A stretch of DNA of 40,014 nt from Sporosarcina limicola (GTDB taxonomy: Bacteria; Bacillota; Bacilli; Bacillales_A; Planococcaceae): positions 1-40,014 of the forward strand of contig NZ_JADBEL010000031.1 of assembly GCF_014873855.1 (NCBI RefSeq), read 5' to 3'. The first letter of the stretch is position 1. Every line of letters begins with the position of its first letter. The notes below the pieces were generated by a model. It made no database searches. It was not told where the DNA came from and saw nothing but the letters and a program-made list of their open reading frames with translations. Below are positions 33,871-40,014 of the stretch, piece after piece. The position numbers and the translations under genes are program-made.

Positions 33871-36708
33871 ATGACTATCAATCAATCACAGAAGTACAAG
33901 AAGTTTCTAGTAGGAGCGGCATCAGCTGCTCTAGTAGCATCTGCAGTTGCACCGGTGGTAAGTGCAGCAGATCTTAAAGCTACAAAAGGTAAGACGCATG
34001 ACAAAGCAATCGAGGCACTATCTAATTCGGGTATAATTTCTGGATATCCAGACGGCTCATTCAAGCCGAACAAAACACTAACTCGTTCTGACGTTGTAAA
34101 ATTTATGGGCAAATGGCTTGTATCTAAAGGTTACAAAGTACCGACAGACTATAAAACAAATCCACGCTTCAGCGATTTGAAGTCAAATTCAAACGATGAG
34201 CTTCTTAAATACGCAGCAATCGTTAAAGACAATGGCGTATTCAATGGAAGTGACGGTCGTCTATTGGCTAGTGACAATATCACTCGTGAAAACATGGCAG
34301 TCGTTCTTGTTCGCGCATTCGATCGTGTACATGATATAGAACTTATAAAATACGTAGGAGCACAAGATTTCAAAAAAGACGTGACTGATCTAATGGAAGC
34401 GAAAGCTGAAGCGCGTTCGGCTATCGACGTTCTTGATTTCTTTGATATCACGAATCCAGAATCACCGAAATTCAACCCTAGAAATACAACGACTCGTGGA
34501 CAATTTGCTACATTCCTTTACAAATCGATTAATACAGACTTCTCTGCAGCTAAAAAAGTTGAAGTGAACGAAGATCAAGTTGCAGTGGATGCTGCTGCTG
34601 ACTTGGTGAAAGCAGGAACAGTCGAAGTTTCCCGTGGAGAGCAAGCGACTGCTGAAAACAAACTTGTGGCAGTCCAAGCTTATGTTGATGGCCTCATTGC
34701 TGGTAAGGGCGTTGTAGCAAAAGTGGTTGTTGGAACAACTATTAACGACTATAAAGTCACTTTGACAAAAGGGGAAGCGAAAGCTGAAAAAGCGATAACT
34801 GTAACAGTTGTATTTGCAGTGGATGACCGTTTTGTAACGAAAGTGAAGTCAATCAATGCAACGCAACTTGAAGTAAGTTTCAGCACAGCTGTAGCTGCTA
34901 ATTCAGTTTTAAATGCGGACGGATCATTTATAGCGGGCACCGTCACTTTATGGACATTGGACGGCGTAACAGCTATTCCTGTATCTGGTAAACTGAGTGC
35001 GGACGGAAAAGTATTGACGGTGACTACGACAGCACCATTGTCAAAACGTTATGATTTTAAAGTTGAAAACTTGAAATCTAAAGATGGCAAAACAATCGAT
35101 AAATATACAGAAATGATCACAATCGCTGCCGATAAAACAGCTCCTACTATTCTAAATGTAGAAAGAGTTTCAGCTTCTCAAATGAAAGTGAAGTTTTCAG
35201 AACCGATGAAAGCTTTCACTGCAACAACATTTAAATATGAAGATGGTTCAGCTGTGAACGGCATTACAGGCGTTATTACTACAGGCGCAAACGAAATCAT
35301 CTTCACAATGGATACCAACGTATCTGTAACTAAAAGGATTGTTGCAACATTCATCGGTGCACAAGACCAAGCGGGTAACTTAATCACGCCTAACCCTGCA
35401 ACGGTCTCATTCTTGAAAGAAGGTGCGGATGGTGTTGCTCCAGTTATCACTTCAATTACTCAATCTGGTGCCACTACATTCGCAGTTAAGTTTTCTGAGC
35501 AACTTATTGGAAATCCGATTGTAACAGTTGGCGGTATTGCGGTGACCACAATCGTTAAAGATGCTACAGATTCTACAACTTACAATGTGACAGTTGGTAG
35601 TGTTTTAGATGGTGCTAAGACAGTAGCAGTCTCTTCCTTCTCAGATTTAAGTGGGGAAGCGGGCGTTACAACAAGCAAAGTTGTTACATTTGTTAAAGAT
35701 TCGAATGCTCCTAGAGTAGTAACAAGTGCAGTTGTTCAAGATGCAACGAATGGCAAAGAGTATTTGGAGCTTACATTCGATAAAAACATCAATCTTGCAA
35801 CCGCGCCAGCAATTTCCAACGTCAGCGGTGTTGGAACATATGTGAAAGACTTTGTAACAAGTGATTCAACTAACTTTGCTACTACACAAGTATCGTACAA
35901 AAATGCAAGTGATAAAAAAGTTGTACGTGTGGAATTGAATGCTTTCTTGGGGACAACTGGTTTTAAAGCGGCGACATATACGCTAGATTTGACATTTACT
36001 AATCTAGCAAGCGACACAGCTACAGCTGTGAGTACTGCCCATGTGACCTTTACTCGTGGAGAAGATGGATCGTCCGTTAGCAATCCAGTAGTGGCGGTAA
36101 CTTCCATAGTTCAAAATGCTGGGAATAACAATAAAGTGAACGTCACTTTTGATAAAGCAGTCGACGGCGCATCTGCGATCAATCCGACGAACTATAAAAT
36201 TGATGGAGCTATTGTTGAATCTGTAACGTTGAATCCGGTAGTAGGTGGAACGCAAGTTGCTGTACTTAACTTGAAAGCCGATTCAAATGCATTTACAGGT
36301 ATACGTAATATCAACATTGAAAATATTAAAGCACTAGGTTCTTCAATAGTCATGGAACCTTACTTCACCAACACTGTTTTACTTACAGAAAATGTTGCTC
36401 CAACTGTGACGTTTGCCAAATTAACAGATGTCAATAAAGTTACCCTTATTTTTTCTGAGGCAGTTAATACAACTGCAGTCACTACTGATTTCGAGCTTCT
36501 AATTGGTGGAGGGACTACTGCGACGAATGAAAAAGTTTCAACACCCGCTGGGACTGGGGTCAACTCAATCAACCTGATATTGCAAGACAATATAACTAAT
36601 GAAAATATAGCTAGTGGTTTCTCTCTTAAAGGACTACCTTCACTTAACATAGTGGATGCAGCTGGAAACAAACTTTCACTACCTGTAAATATTTCAATAA
36701 CACAGTAA
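33871..36708 (+). CDS. S-layer homology domain surface protein
   Basis: A 945-residue exported protein. A signal peptide (1-32, VASAVAPVVSAA) is followed by three SLH modules in residues about 35-230: SGIISGYPDGSFKPNKTLTR, then DNGVFNGSDGRLLASDNITR, then LDFFDITNPESPKFNPRNTTTR. SLH modules bind pyruvylated secondary cell wall polymer. The remaining 700 residues are Thr/Val/Ala-rich, almost free of Cys, and built of Ig-like repeats with a recurring VTSIVQ / KVTLIFSEAV / KVNVTFDKAV strand pattern, as in S-layer proteins. The ATG at 33871 follows AAAGGGAGG; a longer frame lacks a binding site. It is probably the major S-layer protein or a paralogue. The first SLH has Thr-Arg-Ser-Asp where TRAE is usual. 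Confidence 0.92.
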   Translation: MTINQSQKYKKFLVGAASAALVASAVAPVVSAADLKATKGKTHDKAIEALSNSGIISGYPDGSFKPNKTLTRSDVVKFMGKWLVSKGYKVPTDYKTNPRFSDLKSNSNDELLKYAAIVKDNGVFNGSDGRLLASDNITRENMAVVLVRAFDRVHDIELIKYVGAQDFKKDVTDLMEAKAEARSAIDVLDFFDITNPESPKFNPRNTTTRGQFATFLYKSINTDFSAAKKVEVNEDQVAVDAAADLVKAGTVEVSRGEQATAENKLVAVQAYVDGLIAGKGVVAKVVVGTTINDYKVTLTKGEAKAEKAITVTVVFAVDDRFVTKVKSINATQLEVSFSTAVAANSVLNADGSFIAGTVTLWTLDGVTAIPVSGKLSADGKVLTVTTTAPLSKRYDFKVENLKSKDGKTIDKYTEMITIAADKTAPTILNVERVSASQMKVKFSEPMKAFTATTFKYEDGSAVNGITGVITTGANEIIFTMDTNVSVTKRIVATFIGAQDQAGNLITPNPATVSFLKEGADGVAPVITSITQSGATTFAVKFSEQLIGNPIVTVGGIAVTTIVKDATDSTTYNVTVGSVLDGAKTVAVSSFSDLSGEAGVTTSKVVTFVKDSNAPRVVTSAVVQDATNGKEYLELTFDKNINLATAPAISNVSGVGTYVKDFVTSDSTNFATTQVSYKNASDKKVVRVELNAFLGTTGFKAATYTLDLTFTNLASDTATAVSTAHVTFTRGEDGSSVSNPVVAVTSIVQNAGNNNKVNVTFDKAVDGASAINPTNYKIDGAIVESVTLNPVVGGTQVAVLNLKADSNAFTGIRNINIENIKALGSSIVMEPYFTNTVLLTENVAPTVTFAKLTDVNKVTLIFSEAVNTTAVTTDFELLIGGGTTATNEKVSTPAGTGVNSINLILQDNITNENIASGFSLKGLPSLNIVDAAGNKLSLPVNISITQ

Positions 36709-36726
36709 AACATCTATAAAACTTAC

Positions 36727-36767
36727 AAAAACGCCCAATCAGGAATTTCCGATTGGGCGTTTTTTTC
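36727..36767. terminator. bidirectional terminator after the S-layer gene
   Basis: The stem ACGCCCAATC / GATTGGGCGT is flanked by an A run and a run of seven T. It lies between two convergent genes and can serve both. Confidence 0.93.
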
Positions 36768-36778
36768 TTTTTGTACAA

Positions 36779-37555
36779 TTAAAACTCGTATTCTTCTCCA
36801 TAACCGAGGACTACAACTTTAGTCCTGTCATAGTCTTTTAGTAGTTCTGCTAGTTCGTTATCTTTATCCATCATTTTTTCAACGATGGGAGATGCAGCTA
36901 ATAATAGTTCGAAATTTTCGGATGAAGCGGCTGTTTCTTTCGTAGGGAATGTATGACTTGGTATTACATAATCGACATCTAATAAGTTTCTCACGGTATA
37001 TGCCGCATCTTTTGGCCCCATAGTAAAATGGCCTGATGAAGAAAGAATTGCAATCGTGGGTTCGTATAATTCTTGTATTAATTTAATATCATACGTAACG
37101 GCTGTATCACCAGAATGATACACAGTATGGCTATTATCAAAATCAAAAACGTAGCCCGCGGATTGGCCAGCATAAATAGGGGTTCCCTCCATTTCTCCAA
37201 AAGAAGAACTATGTTTTGCAGGCACCATTGTTACAGTGGCATCTTCCAATAGGATGGAACCGCCTAAATTAATTGGATAAACATTTTTAACCCCTTTTTG
37301 AAGAAGAATGAGCGCCAACTCATACTGGGCGACAACGAGAACGTCTGGATTAGCAGTGAGCACTTTTTGAAGACCGCTGGTATGGTCGAAATGTCCATGT
37401 GTAAGAAATACCGTATCTATCGATTTGAAAAAATCATCATCATCATATTCCTTTGGACATCCAGGATTCATGTCGAAGAATGGATCAATGAGATAGTTTT
37501 TTTTGCTGTTACTTTTAAAAATATACATGGCGTGACCAAGGCGTAAGATTTTCAT
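36779..37555 (-). CDS. metallo-beta-lactamase-fold metal-dependent hydrolase (UPF0173-like)
   Basis: A 258-residue cytosolic protein of the MBL superfamily, closest in layout to UPF0173/UlaG-like hydrolases. It has ILRLGHAMYIF at the N-terminus, LIDPFF, the metal motif LTHGHFDHTSG, a further His in VPAKHSSSFGE, Asp in VYHSGDTAVT, and a last His in VIPSHTFPT. All metal ligands are present, so it should be active; the substrate is not known. The ATG at 37555 follows AAGGGGGG at eight bases. It is a single gene facing the S-layer gene. Confidence 0.88.
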   Translation of the reverse strand: MKILRLGHAMYIFKSNSKKNYLIDPFFDMNPGCPKEYDDDDFFKSIDTVFLTHGHFDHTSGLQKVLTANPDVLVVAQYELALILLQKGVKNVYPINLGGSILLEDATVTMVPAKHSSSFGEMEGTPIYAGQSAGYVFDFDNSHTVYHSGDTAVTYDIKLIQELYEPTIAILSSSGHFTMGPKDAAYTVRNLLDVDYVIPSHTFPTKETAASSENFELLLAASPIVEKMMDKDNELAELLKDYDRTKVVVLGYGEEYEF

Positions 37556-37845
37556 ACACAATTCCCCCCTTAGGATAGTTGCTACTATGAAAACATATAT
37601 GTATATTTTATGGAAGTCAAGTATAATCCGATTCTTCAGAAACTGAAATCATTATTGAACTTTTTCAAAGCTGATTTGATGTATAATTTAAAAATCAAAG
37701 ATTTTTGGGTATGATTAATGCTAAGCTATTAACAATGTTGTAATATCGTACTCCAAAAGGAAGTTAAAAAAAGAAAGGTATGTAAATTGTAATGAAAAAA
37801 ACAGAAGATAAAAATATCTTGGTAGCATGATTTTCCCAGCTGTCA

Positions 37846-38006
37846 AAAAGACATTGAGATCCATGATTTTTTTCGATGACCGAAATAGTGGCGATTGAGG
37901 AGTTTGGTTTCTTTAACAAACGTGAAGGATGGAAAGCGGCTGAGGAAGGCCGTACCAAAGTAGACGGGGACAAACCTGTCAATACAAGTGGTGGACTGTT
38001 ATCCCG
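37846..38006 (+). pseudogene. thiolase C-terminal fragment, broken at the active-site loop
   Basis: Reading DIEIHDFF, a one-base frameshift, then TEIVAIEEFGFFNK and EEGRTKVDGDKPVNTSGGLLS, this is clearly the C-terminal part of a thiolase of the lipid-transfer/acetyl-CoA acetyltransferase type. The normal text would go on GGLLSKGHPxGATG with the catalytic His. Here it breaks off after GGLLSR and runs into the scar repeat. The 5' two-thirds and the last part of the gene are missing, and the frameshift shows decay. Confidence 0.85.
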
Positions 38007-38051
38007 CATTAATGGGCAGTAAGACACCCACTAATTGAAGATTAACTTTAT
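38007..38051 (+). repeat. scar repeat, copy 2 (between two gene fragments)
   Basis: This second copy of the 45-bp sequence also lies at 19271-19315. It has GGGCAGTAAGACACCCACT followed by the shared 18-base block. It joins a thiolase fragment on the left to the tail of an unrelated membrane protein on the right, so a deletion between two element copies, or imprecise loss of one, is likely. Confidence 0.8.
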
Positions 38052-38168
38052 CCGGTGATGGGGTATTTGGGCTTTCCACTGATTGGTGCGATTATCGTTG
38101 CATGGGTTATGAAAGACGTGATAGTGCAATTAGCAAATGACTCCAAGCTGAATAAAAGGAAAAATTGA
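38052..38168 (+). pseudogene. C-terminal fragment of a membrane protein
   Basis: After the scar, one frame reads YPVMGYLGFPLIGAIIVAW then VMKDVIVQLANDSKLNKRKN and stops: one hydrophobic helix plus a basic tail, as at the end of a multi-pass transporter. The family is not identifiable from 39 residues. There is no start codon context, so it is a remnant. Confidence 0.55.
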
Positions 38169-38200
38169 ATAGGATTGTACAGTCATCTACAAAATCCATA

Positions 38201-38246
38201 AAAAACCCTCCCATCCGGAAATTTCATCCGATTGGGAGGGTTTTTA
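38201..38246. terminator. terminator of the DUF6612-like gene
   Basis: The stem AAAAACCCTCCCA / TGGGAGGGTTTTT with an inner partial stem lies ten bases past the stop codon of the minus-strand gene. The run of A on the plus strand gives a T run on the minus strand. Confidence 0.9.
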
Positions 38247-38256
38247 CTTAAAACGC

Positions 38257-39627
38257 TTATTTCTTTTTAGCATCCGCTACAGTTTTTTCAGCTGCTGCTT
38301 CAAGTGCTTTCATGTACTCTTCCATGCTGATTGCTTTTGTAAGGGCTTCTGCAGGGACTTTAATTTCTTTCACTGCATTATGGTTGCTGAATGTGCCATC
38401 GATTGTTTGTTTGATAGAAATTGTCTCATCGTCCATTCCCATTGTAAGGTTAATGTTACCTGTTGTAGAAAGTGGGAATAGTTTCTTTTTGTCGATTGTT
38501 GTAACCATGTAGAATTCTTTGACTTCGATTTTCATAGCATCGAAAATTCCCTCGAGATCTTCTATGGTAGCTTCTTCTTCTTCTTCTTTAGTAGCTTCTT
38601 CAGTTTTAGTAGCATCTACCTTAGTCTCTTCTTTTTTAACATCTTCTACTTTAATTCCTTCTACTTTACCTTCTACTGTAACTTCTTCTGTTGTAACACC
38701 ATCAGGTAGAAGACCCATTAGCATGGACATTGCTTCATCCATCATTGCACCGTAATCCTCAGTCGATAGTGTTTGTGTCATTACGTAAACATCTTCGTAT
38801 TCAAAGATATTAATGCCTTTAACGAATTTTTTCATCAACTCTAACTGTGCAAGTGGATTAGCCTGTGCTTGGGATACTTGTAGTAGCCCCGCTGTTAGAC
38901 TGTCATCAAACTTGACCCAAGTATTTAGTGTTTCATCTTTCAGGAAGTAACCGTCTTTTGTGAAGTAAGTTTCAGAAGTCTGGTTGTCAGTCTCTCCTGC
39001 AACTTTCATGGACATTTTGGAAAGCATATACATTGCAATCGGCTCTTGGATGATATCCATATTCATTTCCATGAACATGTCCATTGAACCTAGTTCACCT
39101 GATGTTTCCATTTTTTGATCTAATACCATTTTTGTTGAGTAGCTTTTCAATTCTACTGCCAGCATTTTTTCTAAAAATGCATCAACGTCTTTAACACGGT
39201 TTGTCTTCACGTTAACCGTCTTTTGATCTTCCGAAAGTTTTACTTCAAAACCATCCAATGTTGCTAAGAATTCGCTAGAAATATAATTTCCTGCGTTTCT
39301 AAGCGTCAGTGGAAATTCAGTGTCTGCTTTCTTACCATTTACTTTAATTTCGCTTGCATTTGTATTGAAGTCAACTGTCAAATGCGTGTTTGTTACAGAA
39401 ACTGTACCGTCTTTTTCTTTAGAAACTTTGTAGCCCGCTTCTGTAAAAAGATTTTCAACCGGAATTAATACTTGACCGTGTGACATAAATGGCTGTTCGT
39501 AGCCTGCTACTTCAACGCCGTCTACTAGTACTTTTACTGAGTCTGTACTAGCAAATGTTGTTCCAGTTGGCATTGCCAATGAAAACAACAAGACCAATGC
39601 AAATATCCATGATGTAAACTTCTTCAA
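38257..39627 (-). CDS. secreted copper-amine-oxidase-like domain / DUF6612-like protein
   Basis: A 456-residue exported protein. Signal peptide about 1-26 (ALVLLFSLAMPTGTTFAS) is followed by a copper-amine-oxidase-like N-terminal module (VKVLVDGVEVAGYEQPF, HGQVLIPVENLFTEAGYKV; about 30-150). The next 290 residues are Met-rich beta strands (STKMVLDQKMETSG, MFMEMNMDIIQEP, YFTKDGYFLK) like the DUF6612 lipoprotein-type fold. A Glu/Lys/Thr-rich low-complexity insert (about 330-365) splits this part. TTG at 39627, seven to eight bases after GGGGG, is the better start; an ATG five codons earlier has no binding site. Function is unknown. Its N-terminal module is of the same type as the protein at 31311. 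Confidence 0.75.
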   Translation of the reverse strand: MKKFTSWIFALVLLFSLAMPTGTTFASTDSVKVLVDGVEVAGYEQPFMSHGQVLIPVENLFTEAGYKVSKEKDGTVSVTNTHLTVDFNTNASEIKVNGKKADTEFPLTLRNAGNYISSEFLATLDGFEVKLSEDQKTVNVKTNRVKDVDAFLEKMLAVELKSYSTKMVLDQKMETSGELGSMDMFMEMNMDIIQEPIAMYMLSKMSMKVAGETDNQTSETYFTKDGYFLKDETLNTWVKFDDSLTAGLLQVSQAQANPLAQLELMKKFVKGINIFEYEDVYVMTQTLSTEDYGAMMDEAMSMLMGLLPDGVTTEEVTVEGKVEGIKVEDVKKEETKVDATKTEEATKEEEEEATIEDLEGIFDAMKIEVKEFYMVTTIDKKKLFPLSTTGNINLTMGMDDETISIKQTIDGTFSNHNAVKEIKVPAEALTKAISMEEYMKALEAAAEKTVADAKKK

Positions 39628-40014
39628 AAATAAAACCCCCATTAAATATTTTGGTAGAAACTACTTACCATAATAGTAAGTATACAGTATCTACGAAAAT
39701 AGTTGAAAAAGGTTTCACATATTTCAAAGATTCATAGAAGTATTCGGATTTTATTATTATTAAGGGACTTATTAATGACTTTTGGTACAGGTTCTCACAC
39801 AATTCCGGGCATCTGTACAATTCGTATGTTTCATCATACGAGCCGAATTTGTAAACTTGTTAACGTTGTTATCAATGTGGACGATAAGTTTTTATTTTTA
39901 ATAATTGCTTTTTATATAGAACCTGAATTATTCACGCATGTACGAGAAATCGTGAATTTAGCTAGAATTCATGATCACGTATTTTGATTTTGTAAAATCT
40001 ATCATCTTTTGTGA
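39628..40014. other. intergenic, no gene supported
   Basis: On the minus strand TATACT (39679-39684) lies 17 bp from a poor -35 (TTCAAC) and is the likely promoter of the DUF6612-like gene. A small CTTAC / GTAAG inverted repeat overlaps it. Near 39823-39845 is a CGTATG / CATACG hairpin. Nothing else is identifiable up to the window end. Confidence 0.5.

Noticed and set aside
39703..39987. Possible 94-residue gene on the plus strand
   Set aside because: No ribosome binding site or recognisable domain, and it starts over the predicted promoter of the minus-strand gene.

Overview
The window comes from a low-GC, endospore-forming Gram-positive bacterium of the Bacillales. The gene order (5S rRNA, yebE-yebG, purine operon, yerA-yerB-yerC) matches the Bacillus subtilis arrangement. 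Protein style, the S-layer protein, sda and the intergenic AAGCGACYAAT repeats suggest Planococcaceae, possibly Sporosarcina or a relative; this assignment is inference.

Bases 1-1860 hold the 3' part of a 5S rRNA gene with terminators, a 17-copy helically phased repeat array, yebE-yebG, and the pur control region: a PurBox pair, a sigma-A promoter and a C74-type (guanine/hypoxanthine) purine riboswitch. Bases 1863-13904 are a tightly packed operon, purE-K-B-S-Q-L-F-M-N-H-D, for PRPP to IMP. It has two oddities. purC is absent from its usual place between purB and purS. PurQ has lost both the nucleophilic Cys (Gly86) and the catalytic His (Leu195), while its partner PurL has lost two signature histidines. 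A second 9-copy repeat array follows the operon terminator, then yerA-yerB-yerC (14313-17436). The B. subtilis-like order stops there: pcrB-pcrA do not follow.

From 17.5 kb to the end the content is mostly cell-surface and regulatory. It includes a secreted transglutaminase-like protein; an orphan response regulator with a BTAD-like output region whose histidine kinase has been deleted to a scar; a class D-like sortase; a 1519-residue LPQTG adhesin with Cna_B repeats; a small sigma-70-family factor divergent from a ComK-family protein; an S41 protease; a polysaccharide deacetylase; the 49-residue checkpoint protein Sda with a DnaA-box cluster upstream; two secreted proteins with copper-amine-oxidase-type N-terminal regions; a three-SLH S-layer-type protein; and a metallo-beta-lactamase-fold hydrolase. 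This half also carries gene debris. A 45-bp sequence occurs twice (19271 and 38007), each time at a gene break, and looks like the footprint of one mobile element family.

The strongest leads are the degenerate PurQ/PurL pair with missing purC, the two phased repeat arrays bracketing the pur locus, the shared scar at two truncated genes, and the orphan regulator next to a sortase-adhesin pair with 11-bp direct repeats in the adhesin leader.
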